DNA of 64,000 nt from NCBI RefSeq assembly GCF_001949145.1, contig NW_019091541.1:425157-489156 (forward strand), given 5' to 3'. Numbering within the stretch: position 1 is the first letter of the stretch; each line of letters starts with the position of its first letter. The notes beneath the pieces are model-generated. The model had not been told where the DNA came from, made no database searches, and saw only the letters and a list, made by a program, of their open reading frames with translations. Shown piece by piece: positions 33,441-46,956 of this stretch. Both the position numbers and the translations under genes were made by a program. Origin of the DNA: Acanthaster planci (taxonomy: Eukaryota; Echinodermata; Asteroidea; Valvatida; Acanthasteridae).

Positions 33441-36400
33441 AACGTACTGATTGGCAGAGACACATATTTGCGTCATAACCATGAGCGCTGAGTGATAGGC
33501 CAATATGTATGGACATGTCATTGGTTTAGAGGATCTGGCTGACATCAATCTCATGTGGGATACAGGTTTGAACTGCTCCTGTCCACTTTCGAAAGAAAAC
33601 GGCGAAAAACTCGCATGATTACTTGTGCTTTTGGAGATATTTCGAAAAAAATAGGGCGTGGTGAGGTTGAAATTCCTCTTCCAGTGGTTCCATTGGTCAA
33701 TCACATTCTGCTTCACCTGGTAATAAACAGGATGGAGAGTGATTTGATGATTCACTGGGGGAGAAAAAGTGACGTCCAATGGTCAAACCAGGTACCACCT
33801 TCAAACGGTTCTTTTCTTTGCTTCGTTGCCGTGTTTCATATACCGCTGTCATCTGCAAAATGGCCGTGGTTTGGCTCCTTCAGCAACGAAATACCGAAAA
33901 GGTACCTCGTAAAGATCGCCACCACGTGTATTATGTCCAACAAAGTATCTCACCGGAGACAGCTGCAGAGCCACACCAAATCGTTCTTACGGTTTCTTTT
34001 TGCTTAAGATATTGCTTAGTAGAAACCCGTTATACCTGATAAGTCGAGGGGCCCCCTGCAGTTTCACCCGTGCAATCTGTGTTTTTTTCCAAACGTGCAA
34101 TGGTCCCACGAGTGAAGTGACCCTGTGGCACTAGTCCATTGTAGGGATGAAGATCATTTCCTTGTCCGATTCAAGCGATCGAGGAAGGGTTTCTTCAGTC
34201 GAGAAATATGAAGTTGTATATGCATCAAGATTAATAGTGATTGATGTGAAAAAATATAAAAACAATCAATTAAATGATTCTAAAAGAAAAACAGAAAAGA
34301 AAAATGGAGATTCGAGACGTTATTTTGCAGTAAGTCGTTGATTCACTAATTCAGAATCCTAATTTTGCAGGTGCCGGAAAGGAAAACATCGGATACGATT
34401 CGAATTCTACTCTCAACTCGTTTTTTGGGTGGCCAAATGGAGATTTTTGACGATTTATAGATTAGACTGATTGAATATTACTTCCTTGTGTGCCTTTTCA
34501 AAATCAAGGGCGAAAAAATGCTGATAACCCCATTATCTCGAAGTAGGGTTTGTAGTCGTCTCTTGGCGCATGACAAATCTGGCGATTCAGTGTTTTCCCC
34601 CTTCTTCTTCCTTTTCTGTGTTTTCTGTCTGACCTTCATCTTGGGCATAATTGAACATCTGAAACCTCTCTCTCAGGACGGATCACGTTCGGTCGGGAAG
34701 TCACAAACAAATTAATAAATAATATTTTGAAAAGAACATGAATCATAGGTACAGTGGCCCGGACGCAGATTCATATATCTGTCAAAAATTTCACCCAGGC
34801 CTGCGAATTTATGAGGTTCAAATCTCTTTGAAGAAGGGAAAAAAATGAAGCTGTTTGAGAAGTTACAAACGCCTGCCACACGTTTCAGTATTGAACTTCT
34901 CCCCTCTGGTTCAGATGTTTGTTTCTTTGAATAAACACGCCGCCCTTTGAAAATGTCCGACCCTCGTCCGAATATTGAATGACATACGCAAGTGCCATCG
35001 AAAAGGATCTCTTGTGTGCCTACGTGTTTACAGGAAAGTGCTACCTATAGTTTTCTTTTGATTCCTTTCTCCTTACACTGTAGAGGATGTTTCTAGTTAC
35101 CTTCCCGTTTTCTGCATTATATTTACGAAGAAGTTTAAGCCATGCGCTTGAGTTTTTACTTTCTACAGTGTTCCATTGGGGAAAAGCTATGGTATATTAT
35201 ATCAATGCCTGTGATATCAGTATAAGAAGTCATCCAGATTGTGGGACTTTGTTGAGACAGTGCTGCGCGTCTTGTGTACACCCACGCTTCCTTTTCGGGA
35301 CACGAGGATTTGTGCGACTACAGTACATCCGCATTATCTTATTGCTACATTCACTGATGTTGTCTGTACATAACGGAACCACAACCATCGTCAATATGAA
35401 CGCTGGTGCGGTGGAGCGGGTGTTGTTATTAATATTTACGAGGTTTTCATTTGGTGGTGGCCTCTCTTTAATGGAGAGACGGCACAAATACTAGAACATA
35501 AACATATATGATGGGACATATACTGTGAGAGTTTGGATAACGTATTGCCTGCAGCATGCGCGAAACGCTTGCATGATTGAGGAAATATTGCTCTAAGTTT
35601 GCAATACGAAGGGGTTCTTCACCATTTCTTTTTATCTTCTATCCTCGTTATGCGACAATTCAACCACTGTTACGTCGTTAATCTCACACCTGACAAGGGC
35701 GTCGACGGGGCTGCTAGTTAATCGAATTATAGGAAGCTTTGCGAGATGACTATAACTGTGCATCTAATAATAAGCTTTGAATGACTTCCGCCAAGTGAAG
35801 GCCATTGACGTTATCGAATGTTTTGCTTATTTTAACTGTAATATTTCAATGAATTGAGACATCTGCCTTGTTCACATTTGGATGTAGAGGCCTAAACTCG
35901 CTGAGTTTTCTGAGCATCTTGACAAGATACTTTCAAACTGCGATACCACTTTTTTTTATTGTACTGACACCTGGGGAACCATCAGCATTTCATGTTTTTG
36001 TTGTCTGCGTACAGTTAGGATGAGCACAGTATATGTGTCCCTAAGCAAGCCATTGTACTGTAGTGGCTTCAGTCAGCTATTGTTTGAGAGAAAAATAGGC
36101 GCGAAAAACATGTGAAACTGTGCGCAATCCTATGTGAGGTAGTATCCGCCCAGAGCTGGAGCACCCCGTCACCGGTTGAAAAAAGCCATGTTGGTCAGAA
36201 GTGTTCATTCTGTTGGTAGTAATGCGACTGCAACGCTTGCGTTTCTTAGTCGTTCGTGAACCAGCGATGCGCAGTTTGTACCAAAGGAGCCTCCGTTGCT
36301 AGGAAAATTGCGCCCTCTCTTGGTCCAGCTCGGAACCCATACTTTCACGAGGAACCGCCCTTACAATGTATACGGAGTTCGGTTGGCCCGGTGTCCTCCT

Positions 36401-37470
36401 TGCCTTCGCCCACTGTCATGACCAGGATCTAATCATATCCGTTGTGTGATAATGGATATTTATGTCATGACAGATGGAACGTTTCAAATCACTTTGAAAG
36501 TGTTTCTTTTCCGTTGCTCGTGCTATGAAACATTCGTTTTGAGACAACACCTGGATAATTACTGGCGTCAACTGGCAGTTCAGAAATTTCTGGAAAGCAT
36601 GGGTGAGACTGCGGCCTGCGTTGGGACGAAAAACTCACTGGTCATGACCAGCCAATTAGATGATGGGTATTTTTTCATACAGGCATGTATTTCCACTCCG
36701 ATTTGTTGGAGTTCCCTAATTGTTTGTCCCTTTGGCTTTCTTTCCTTTTCTGAAACAAAAAGATTTTATAGCTTTTATTCCGAGAAAAACTCGTCATATA
36801 CCGACAAGATGTGCAGAATGTCTAAGGACGTAGATTTCACTTGTCATTTTGACGAAATAGTTCGTCAGATTCTCGGCATAAACCGCGCAAGCCCTTCGGG
36901 TTTTCTCTTTTTCTATGATGTCGATCATAGTGTTGTGTACTATGTTGGGTATCAAGCTACAATATGCTGGAGAAGTCAGTCGCGTGTTCCGTCCAACCGA
37001 CGGTCTAGCTTCCACTGTACGCACACGTAGCAATGAATACCCTATTCACATTTTAGAGAAACGCTGGCCCGATCCGGCAAGTTCTCAGATGTTCACTAAG
37101 ATTTTTTCACTTTTTCTTTTCAGTGACGAAATCCTCTTTAATCAAACTTTACTGCCAAGGACATTAAAGTGCTTTTCGTGCTCACTGCTCGCGGTGTATG
37201 CGTGCAGAAAACATGGCACCGTTTTGTCAGCGGTGTGAGTGTGTTTAGGGGCGGCAACCTACAACTGCGATAAGCGAAAGCTTCGCTTTTTTGTTGAGTG
37301 AGCTACCGACGGGTGTAGGCTATCTTGCGCGTGTATCACCCCAGATACCAGTTCGTTTCTTGGGGGTTCATACGTGCTAAGGTTTTGACGGCGTGCTATT
37401 GATGAGAACTTTCTTGTGTTCGTGACGGCGCGCACGGCTATGGAACTACTGATCCTATTCGGGCAACTGA

Positions 37471-37490
37471 ATTTGCATACATTTGCATAT
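37471..37490 (+). promoter_or_regulatory. Tandem POU octamer motifs, 10-bp spacing
   Basis: ATTTGCAT occurs at 37471-37478 and again at 37481-37488. Each is an exact match to the classical POU/Oct octamer (ATTTGCAT, the reverse complement of ATGCAAAT). The 10-bp offset puts both on the same face of the helix. The pair lies 200 bases from a CpG-rich patch at 37690, and is a candidate enhancer element. Confidence 0.35.
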
Positions 37491-37689
37491 CCACGGTTTC
37501 CTTTAGCCAATGGAATCCGTTGAAATGAACCGACTGCTGTCTCAGAAGGAAGGGGAAAATCGTCCACCTGGTTTCGGTGAACTTAGCTAGTTTCGAGGCA
37601 CTCTTTATCCTGGGTATGACCCTGACTGCCCCATACTCCACAGACACCCTCCAATACATCCCAAGTAGTAGGTCCATGAACTTGGCCTA

Positions 37690-37900
37690 TTATCCCCCTG
37701 TGCGGGCAACCACCTTCCCCTAAATAAAGGAAACAATGCCCGGCGATTTCTGGCGGGCCGTCGCGCCCTTTCACCTTGCGAATGGGTCTATATCGGATAG
37801 CACGACTCCCACAACAGCCCTAGGGCAATCTGCGTCAGCGGGCCCCCGTACTAGTACAGAGGACGGCGCGGTCGACGCCCTCCCCCCTCACTGTCTCTCT
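37690..37900. promoter_or_regulatory. CpG-rich patch, candidate regulatory element
   Basis: Dense CpG (GGCGGGCCGTCGCGCCC, GACGGCGCGGTCGACGCCC) followed by a pyrimidine-rich tract. It has the same character as the other patches in this half of the window. Confidence 0.2.
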
Positions 37901-39579
37901 CTCTCTCCCTTGTTTTCTTTTTTTTTCCAACCGGACTCGGAGTTTGATCGGCTTGGGACCCGACCTGTTTTGCGCATTTTTATATTTGTGGCACTTCCAA
38001 GACTGATAGGCCTATGATTCGAATGAGTTTTATTGATTTGAAATGAAACGTGTTTTTATTTCCGCACGAATTGGGAAATCGGGGGCTACCGGTACGTCCA
38101 CTATAATCGAATAGACTGACGGACGTTAATAATGGCATCAAAATTGGCACAAATGGGGCAGAAATCTTCATGAGTATTCATGGACAGCATGCTGATGTAA
38201 AAACTGTGGTTAAAAATAACGGTTATGGGAAAACTACAAGTAAAAACCTTGTGAACGGCATCTATGGACGAGCGAAAAATCCCTACGCACACTTTCAGGA
38301 CTTGAGTCGGCATGAAGCTGTTGCATATATGTTTAATGCAATTTCATTGCTTACAAATCAGGTCCACTGCTACCTTTTCTGATTTGGGATGAATTTCGTT
38401 TGCTTTCTTTGCTTTGGTTTCCTCAAGATTAAGAATGTGGTCGTCTTATTTCAACACAGCTTCTTTTTTAACACGTCTGGGCCTCTCATTTTGCCCACTA
38501 CGTCGGCAGTTCCTCACGCTGTTACAGGCAGTCTATCTCTGGCTGTACTTTGCAACTATTTGGTGTCATCGGGATTCAGTCCCGCCCCTTTGTCGCCCGA
38601 GGAATCAGATCTTTGAATGTGGGTAAACGGAACGAGAACTTGTATTTCAAGGTTGCAGGCCTCGCGGCTTGAGGAAGGCACGAATAGGTCAAGCCAATCT
38701 GAGACTGTGCCTGGTGCATGGAGGAAGCATCACGCAGTGATATGAACAGTCAAAACTGCCTAACATCATTTGGGCAGATACGGAAAAAGGCCCACGTAAC
38801 ACGTTTCACGTGGCTTCAGCAAGGTTGGTCGAATAGTTGATACTGTCCAGGAACGTCTGTATTCTCATTTAGCAGTGTCATCAGTCACATCAAAATCGTT
38901 ACATTAGTGTCATCTTCGTTGTCTTCGTCATCTTTGTCGTCGTTGTTGTCCTTATCATCGCTGCTATTACCACCCGGGTATTTTACAATACTGCAACGAC
39001 CAAGATCATGGTGTGATTTTCACCCTCCTCAAAAATCGTAAAAATCTCTGCCACCGTCATCACCCTCCATCACCACGGGCACAGAAAGCCTCCCCCCCCC
39101 CTCCGCCAGCAAGTGCACTTACACCGTGTTTTTTATACCGGCGCTCCAAACTTGAACGTTACGACATCCAATTTTCTCCTGCACTTTGTGGGAAGTTTTT
39201 TCGCTTGACGTTACATTATCGGGAGATGTTTTCACAAGGTTTTTTCCTGCAAACAGGTCTAGGGCTGCTAACACCCTTGTTGGCTTTCACGTAAAACTAA
39301 CAGGAAGAGATAATTCTGTTAGAAATTTCACCGAAAAAGAGCGAAAGCACACACGAAAAAAACTTCCCCGGGCCCTCACTAACATTGTCATATTACGTTT
39401 TATATGACAGCTGTTATAATGGTCACGGCCAGATCGAAGACGGTGTTTATGTATCTACGACCTCTTTCTTATTTTGCCGTTCCCCACCGCGTAATGTGAC
39501 CGGTGCTTCTGCCGTTCGATTCCCCCTATTATTATATTATATTTTAATTCAGGCGAGCTTTTTACGGGGCTGGGGCTGG

Positions 39580-39790
39580 CGTGGTTGCGCAGGCTGTAAC
39601 CCAAAACGCCGAGTGAAAATATTTGGCCGAACCCGATCCCCGCACCGCGCGACGCCGATTTGTTCGCCGGTCATCCCGAGTCGATCGGCCCTACAGGGTG
39701 AATGACATGACGGCCGCGGCCGGCCGTCCTGGGTCGATCTCCCGGACCGAAATTACGCGATCTCTTATTCTGTTTTACTCCGGCCCCGGA
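39580..39790. promoter_or_regulatory. CpG-rich patch, candidate regulatory element
   Basis: Among the most CpG-dense parts of the window, with CCCCGCACCGCGCGACGCC and a GC-only GGCCGCGGCCGGCCG run. It is flanked by AT-rich DNA on both sides. Confidence 0.25.
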
Positions 39791-40591
39791 TATACAAATA
39801 TTTACACTGCCAAAACATCTTTTGTCAATTTTTTCCCCTTTCTCTTTTTTGTTATTAGCAGCGAGCTGGATGGACAGGCCGAAGCCCTCATTTTGAAGCG
39901 AAAGACTTTTGGACAAACAGAATGTGTTTTGTCATTTCGGCTTCCGCTAACCAATCCAATAACTCTGACAGGAATATTGAGACAGTCCGAAGTATTACCC
40001 AGACCTAAACAAATATGGCAGAATCTCAATTTCACCATGGTTTAAAAGATGTACTTTTTGGAGCGTCCAGATCAGTATTTGAGATATTCAACAGAATTTA
40101 GCGTTTAATACAAAAACGAGGGGAAAATCCTACTATTATTCATTATTTGGCGAAAAATGAGGCCGTAAACAGTTCAGTTCATTTTGCTAACTGGCGAGAC
40201 TAACTGTTATCAAGTCTGAAGTAGGACACATTCACAAAGCCTTTCTTCTAGTGGACACTCACTATCAATTTTCATCTGTGAACCGCTTCTGTAAGTTTGT
40301 TCTGTCGTGATTCTGCAGTGTTGATGCTGATATTTTCTTAGCTTTATTGTTATTAATGTGTATTCAAGTGTTTATCCTTTTTATTAATTCATTTCAAATA
40401 TTCATCATGTCAGCATTACAGCTTACCGGCGTATCATGATCAAGATATTGTTTCTTTCAAAGACATTTACAGAGTTTTTTTGGCAAAGGATGCTCTCGCT
40501 TTAAAAAAAAAAAAAAAGGCCAGGCGGAAATACGCCTATCGTGTTTGTGCCAGAGAAGCACTCACGGTCGAGAATAAATGATCGCCGTCTT

Positions 40592-40599
40592 GTGATTAA
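40592..40599 (+). promoter_or_regulatory. PBC/Hox-type composite site TGATTAAT
   Basis: An exact match to a consensus-type PBC-Hox heterodimer site, in a TGTGATTAATTGAAG context that also gives an overlapping ATTAATT homeodomain core. A single short site, so weak on its own. Confidence 0.15.
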
Positions 40600-41699
40600 T
40601 TGAAGAATATTACCATGACACGCCCACCACGAGCTGACAGAGTTCTATACTGTGCCGTCGTAATTATTCTACCGTCGCGGAAGTTTCCTTTGAAGTTAAA
40701 GAAATCGATCGTTAATCATCACAGAAAGGTAAGAGTGTACAAGTATGTCGAAGCCTCCAATCAGGTTGGATGTTTCCCACCACCTCATATTTTACGTTTC
40801 CAATTTGGAAACGTTCCGTTCTGTTTTTGGTCCAAGGGGGGGGGCGTTAAATCAGCACCAATCTTGTTTATATTGGGTTTTTGTAAGCACATTGCCGCTG
40901 CACAATGTAAACACCGTGGGGAATAAATTAACACCATTTTCGTCTTCCTCTTCACAGTTTCAGATTTTATTTTTGTTGGTGCAGGGTAAGCAATCTGTAA
41001 AAGTCGCCGTGCAGTCATTTTCGGCTAAAATCTCGCAAAATCGCGTTCTATTTTAAACGACAAGCTCGAAATCGAAGCCAAGAGACTAATGGGGTTATGT
41101 TTTATAAGATGTTGGTAATATTATTGTTTTTATTAATTTTGATTTTTTCGTTTCAGGTTGATCACTTTTCATGAGTTCTCATTCGAACAACGGAATGGTG
41201 ATTGATCTTACAATCCCTTCGGCGGGATTTTTCACAAACAATGTTTCAAATGGACAAATTTGTTTCTATTTGTTTGTTTTTGTCGTGGCTTAAATTTAGT
41301 TAACCACTAGGGCATTGGAAAAAGACTGCGCCAATTGCATCGTAACTCAATTTGCCAGTGTTAGGTGGATACACTTTATATTGTCAACTTTTTTCCCTAT
41401 ATATTTGTTGAAAGAAGGCCTCACAATTGATCTCCACCTTGGGGTTTATGAAACATTTCCGCAAGGAAATGCGGGTTTGTGGCAATATTGTATCCCAACC
41501 ATTTTCACTCTCTCAAATCTGGACTTTCGAATCATTCAATTTGGTTTGCAAACTTGGGAGTTTGTAAACCTCGACTAGGGCATCCACCTTTACCTTCCTT
41601 CTAATGTAAATTTAATGATAATAGTCAGCCACAACAAAGCACATCGCAACGGCGAGTATCCCCCACGAACGAAAAAAATATTGAGATCAAGAGGTCGTA

Positions 41700-41920
41700 A
41701 AAACATTTCCATCGGGAATTCAGAGCGGGTCTGCCCCTAGCCCTTGGCGTGCGTCAACCCCTCCCCTGGACAACGACGCCCCGGTGAACGGCCGACCGGA
41801 GTTCGGAACCGCTTGACCCCGGCAGTTGTTGCGGGGGGACCCCTCGTTGATAGCGGGAAAGCGCTGGAGCCTTTACCGCGGCAGGCCCGGCAGGCCCGAC
41901 CTCCGTTTCTCGCTTACTCC
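41700..41920. promoter_or_regulatory. CpG-rich patch, candidate regulatory element
   Basis: CpG-dense over about 220 bases (GAACGGCCGACCGG, GACCCCGGCAG, TTACCGCGGCAGGCCCGG). The overlapping short frames on both strands carry no domain. Confidence 0.2.
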
Positions 41921-43524
41921 CTTTACCCACTCTCGGTCTATTATGATTACAACCGGCACTGTGCATGGAGTAAAGAGGGTCTTAATAACTGGTTTTGACA
42001 ACGCCACAATGGGGCTGAGTGAGAACCTGGTTGGGCTTTGTTCGGCTAACACCATGATCGCGCATTTAGGGAGTTGTGTATAAAACTCGTTTCCCTGCCC
42101 GTCTCTCCTTCATGATGACTTCCCGAGTTTGGCAGTCTGGAACCCCTGAAGAATATTGCGCGGAAAGTAAGATTACTAAATGGGAACTTTATTCATTAAA
42201 AGAGGCTACAGAAACTGTGACTTCATGTCCTCCGAGGAGTTTAATATGGGCGGAGCTATAGCAGAGGTAGGGATCCATTTCTTGTCTTGTTTATAATTAA
42301 TTCAACGGATTTTCCCCCACGAAAATAGCGTTAAATGCTTGAAACTGTGGGGAGGTTTCTTCAACTGCTTACAGTTTTGGAAGGTCATTATACTCAGAGA
42401 TCTGTGTCCATCTAATTGAGAAACAACAGAATTTGTGGACCTATTCGGTAAAACAGCTACCTTTGAAAGCAAAACCTTTTCCAAAATTCTGTTCATTGCT
42501 GTAATTTAAAGATGAGAGAAAAAGTGCACTTCTAAGTGAAGATTCCTCTGAATAGACACTATCAGACCGTTCCCTTCGTACACAGTGCGTCTTGTTCTCC
42601 ATTATGATAACGACTCTATGTACACGACCTTTGAACTGTTACCAAGTTAATTAACCGTTCTCTTGCAATAGAAACACGTAGAACAAAATATATACCCCTT
42701 TCTTTCGCGGACGATGGTTCTGAAGTCCAAGAAATGGAAGAAACTATATCGTTTCACCGTTCTATGCCCATATAAATATCCGTAGATATTCCCTGTGGAA
42801 TCGATTCCTGTGGAAGATAGAAAACACCAGTCCAAACTGGCGACTGAATTTGATGTCGTGTGAGGTCAGGTGGTGGTAGGTGGGGTGAACAAAGGACGAA
42901 GGGGGCTCTCGCTCTTGGCCATTTCAGGCTTCTTGGAACACCGGAGGAAGTGCCATCGTGGTTCATTCTTGTCGCTGGAACAACTTGGCCATGCAAAGGA
43001 CACGACATGCTGTGTCTTTCTGTTTTTTCGTCAGGCCCTGTCGAGTTCGTGGCCAACCGAACAGTTCAGAAGAAAAAAAAAACAGTATCGGGCAAAGCGC
43101 GCGACTGTGAACAGAAAGGTATGGGATTGAAGTCGTCTGTTGAAGTCTTCCTTAGATTTGTGGCTCTGATAAACGCCAATGGTTTCTTCTTTTTTCCCCC
43201 ATTGTCACCTACTGGTCTGTTGCATCAACAGGATCTCCAAGACCACTTTTTCCCCTTTTCCTCATTTTGTCGAGAACTATTTCAACTAAATAGCAAACCG
43301 AATAGTACAGGAACAGGAAGGGTCGCTGCTGATATACAACCAGAAAAGTTTGAGAAAGAGAATTTGGCATTTCGATCCTTCGCTGAAATTCGTTTCCTTG
43401 CCTCAGTCTGCAACTAGTTCGAAAGGTACAGAAGCCTCCTCTAACAGAAAAAAATTAGATACAGAAGTGGCTTGTCTCTGCGCAAACAGAGACCGGATAA
43501 AGAACGACGGGTTCGCATTACTTG

Positions 43525-43540
43525 GTAATTAATATGCAAA
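43525..43540 (+). promoter_or_regulatory. Joined homeodomain and octamer-like motif
   Basis: TAATTAAT runs directly into ATGCAAAG, one base from the ATGCAAAT octamer. Such a joined homeodomain/POU arrangement is a plausible enhancer site, but the sequence is short. Confidence 0.2.
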
Positions 43541-45489
43541 GTGCAATCACGGAGGGATGAAAGACACCACAGAAAGCGGAGTAGAGCAGCCGAATCTTGG
43601 ACCGTGCCCTTTCTGGAGTGAAAAAAACACCCACCTCACTCACACAATTAATTTTGCATCCTCAAGCCTGTGTTTGCGGGCAGCATTATATGCGTATTTG
43701 GTCGGCTTTAGTGTTTCGTTATTAACTGGGATTATTCCACCTCGTCAGAAAATTATTTCTCAGGGATTTTCTTTGTTTTCCCCCTCTTTTTCTCAAACAC
43801 TCGAGCAGGTACTGGGTTTATATTCCTCATTGTCCAGGGTAACCATCGCTTGGGGATTAAGAAGCGCACCAGCCGTGTGTGGTTTGTAGGATTTGGTGCG
43901 AATTTCGGCGCGAAAACCCTACGTCAACATCAACTCCAAAGAGGACGGGGAGCTTTGCGCTACACAAACGCGCTGGCTATAACTAATACGTAATTGATTG
44001 AATCTAAAGAACCGGCCTGCAACTACTTTCCAGGCTTGTCAGTTTCTGGTTTCCGGGGAAGAGAGGAGAAAATATCTACACTCGACCGAAACAAGAGGAG
44101 ACATGCCTGGGCTGTAAAGAGGAGAGATGCTGCTGCAAAGTCTGGTGGCATATCAAATGTCGGATAAAGATTAGATGTAATTTGGTTTGAAATTCAATTT
44201 GATAAAATGGGCTCAAGATTAACGTCCACTTTTTAGGCATTTTCTTTTAGAGGCCTAAAGCAGAACAATTGCACATAAGCGCGTTTTATTACGGAAAATC
44301 CGTCAATGTTTGTGGGTTTTTCATCTATGTCGTCACTGATGGAAAACGGTGTTTGTCGCTAGATTTCGTTTCGGAAACCATAGTCATGCCTTATTTAGCT
44401 GTTCCTAATCCCATCTTGTAGCTCATACGAAAGATCTAAATAGTTACCCGAGTGTGGCTTAGAGGTTGTAACATGACCAATATTTCGCGGTCGATTTTCA
44501 ACCGCCGATTTTCTGAGCATAACTTGGAGCTTTGAGTAAAAATGTCTCTGTAAGTTTCACCGGCTTGGGATGAGTTGGTTTTCCAGCCCACACACACACT
44601 AAAAATCGTCGACGTTTCCATATTTTGAGACCATGAATCATGTAAAACGTTTTAGGAGCGTTTTCAAACATTTATGACGAGGACCTCAGTGTTTTTAAAG
44701 AATGTTCTTATGTACGTTTTTGTGCCTTGTAAGTTAGTAATAGAGGTTTAAACAGGAGCAAACTCATGTTGGTTTCCAGTCAGTGTGTTAAACTGTGTAA
44801 AAAAAAAAGTTGAAAAAGTCGGTTGAGAAAAAAAACTGGAGGGACCGATGTGAGTCGGAAATTTGAGCGTGGTTCACAATATCAGCCGGGAGCTTTTATG
44901 CACAGATATATCTTTCGTTTTCAAATCATCCGTTAAAAGACCTGCGCGATACTCTACGTACTAGACACGTTATGTGAGATCAGTTGAGGGCGGTATTGAT
45001 CACCGGCCATCTCCAAAACACTAAACCGCAGAAACTTGATGTTTCTGTTGGCGTAGGCCTACAGCTCTTGTTCCCTTCAAATATTAGGATTTGATAGTCT
45101 GGATGCTTCCAGTGAACATGCGTTCGGTACGATCCTATTGTTACTGGTCAACCTTGGGCATGTTCTTAAGATTTCGGTCAGTTCAGCGGTCAGATAATTA
45201 TCAATGCGTGGTTATAGTGACTTATTAACAGTAAAATCCGTTTGTTTGGTTGATGGTTTATTTAGTTCTGTGTGGCTCTATTTGGCAATTAGTAATTTGG
45301 ACATTCAACTGTGATTTATTCCAAACACCCATATGTATTGGCCTAGGATTAAAATAAGCTGAATTTATACTGTGTTGAGGCTTTTCTTTGGCGTGGTTCG
45401 TTGGTGTTTTGTTGGTATTTTGTTGAGTATTTCGCCAAGCCCAACTTTAGAAGGAAACGTGTATTCGTGGTTGTGGCTTGGTGCGTGTC

Positions 45490-45770
45490 GGCAAGGCCAT
45501 CTTCCCCTCCGCTGTTCCTCATCGATCAGCCCGGTAAAGAAAAACCGCGGTGGCGAAATGCGTGAGGCGTGATCCTGGGACCATGAGTTGGCCGGAGCGA
45601 ACGTGCCCAGTGCCCGGTACAAATACTGGGAAGTTGCGCTGCCCCCCGCCGAGGTGGTGTGCGGACGCGAGAGTCGCAGTGTGCGCCCCGCGCGAATGAG
45701 GATCGCTCGGCACGGGTTCCATTCGGTTCCGATCATCCCCCTTCGAGACCAATTAAGATCAATTATGAGG
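45490..45770. promoter_or_regulatory. CpG-rich patch with paired AATT homeodomain cores
   Basis: A CpG-dense stretch (CCGCCGAGGTGG, GCGCCCCGCGCGAATG) passes directly into ACCAATTAAGATCAATTATG (45748-45767), which has two CAATTA cores 11 bases apart. GC-rich sequence next to spaced homeodomain cores fits an enhancer or promoter element. No ORF with a domain overlaps. Confidence 0.25.
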
Positions 45771-46946
45771 CTATTGTTTTTCGTGATTGTGCCGTTACAG
45801 GTGTAATTTAGGTGTTTTCAGGACACCTGAGATGTTTGTTTCCGTTGGGCGAAGAGGTTGACCGTGCCGTTGTCTCCCTAACAGAGGGTCATTCAAGGGT
45901 TCATTGGCCGGGGACCGGTCGGGGGAACCCCTCCACAACGAGCTTAAACTGTCTAAAACCACCGATATCCTAAGTTTGAGAATCTGGAAGTTAGAATTGC
46001 ATGATGAGCTTTTCATTAATTCTTATATTCCTTTTTGTCTGAGTTTGTGCGTGACCATACAAAGTGAGCGTAGTTCCCATAAATATACAAGGTCGTTTAA
46101 GGCCAAAACTCCACTTGTAGAGGTTTAAGTCCCTAGAGAAAATAGAGAAGATGGAAAATACATGATCCACTCTGAACTGGCCGATTCGTTTTGAAGGTAA
46201 AGTGTGCCGTTCAACATTGCCGTTCTCAAGTGACACGCCGAGATTTCTGAGTTTCAAATTTTTAAACGATGAAACATTTTCCATCAGAATTTCATGAATT
46301 ATTGGAACTGTGCAAGCTGGGTGAAACCAGCTCATTCGTGTGTTTTTCTTTTTTCTCACCTGAAAATCTGCAATTTTATTTCCCATGACAATGTGAATAT
46401 TTGTGCTCATATTTTCATTGGGAGTAAAAAGTATGAGACAGCAGACTAACTGTGGTTTGTTTTGCCATCATTAGAAATTTTGATCCGCGCGCCTAGGAAA
46501 TGTACATACTAACATGCCACTATAATATCAAAGGACATCTGGAAGGACCGGTTTAAACACTCATCATGCACTTATCACTAAGCCGGACTCAAAACAGACA
46601 ACACTTTGGGGCTTTTATTTGTTGTCAGACATCAAAAGTCTCAATTATGGAGCCCTCGATGTGGGCTTTTTAGAGGAATGTTTAGCTTTGTTTTCTGACA
46701 GCCTAATCTGAAATGTCCGCAGGCGTCTACTCTTTACCTGCATACGTTAAAGAGAGGCGCGGCCTCATTAAGTCCCGCTCTATCTTCGTTTTGGTTTTTT
46801 TTTTCCTTCCTCCTTTCTCTATGCTGTGGAGGCTTCCGATTCCAAACCACTAGATTTTTATGTTGCTTTCTTTTTACCTATATGCCTTCGTAAAACTTCC
46901 ATCTACTAAGCAGAGCCCTTTTGCGTGCTTTTAGTTTTTGAATCCA

Positions 46947-46956
46947 CCTTATATGG
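46947..46956 (+). promoter_or_regulatory. CArG box (SRF-type site)
   Basis: CCTTATATGG is an exact CC(A/T)6GG match. It is an isolated site with no gene nearby in the window. Confidence 0.2.

Noticed and set aside
33270-33779. 169-codon minus-strand open frame
   Set aside because: Coincides with a CpG-rich patch where stop codons are scarce; no domain seen.
42860-43417. 185-codon plus-strand open frame
   Set aside because: Low-complexity segments (poly-K, poly-F) and no family signature; no splice context.
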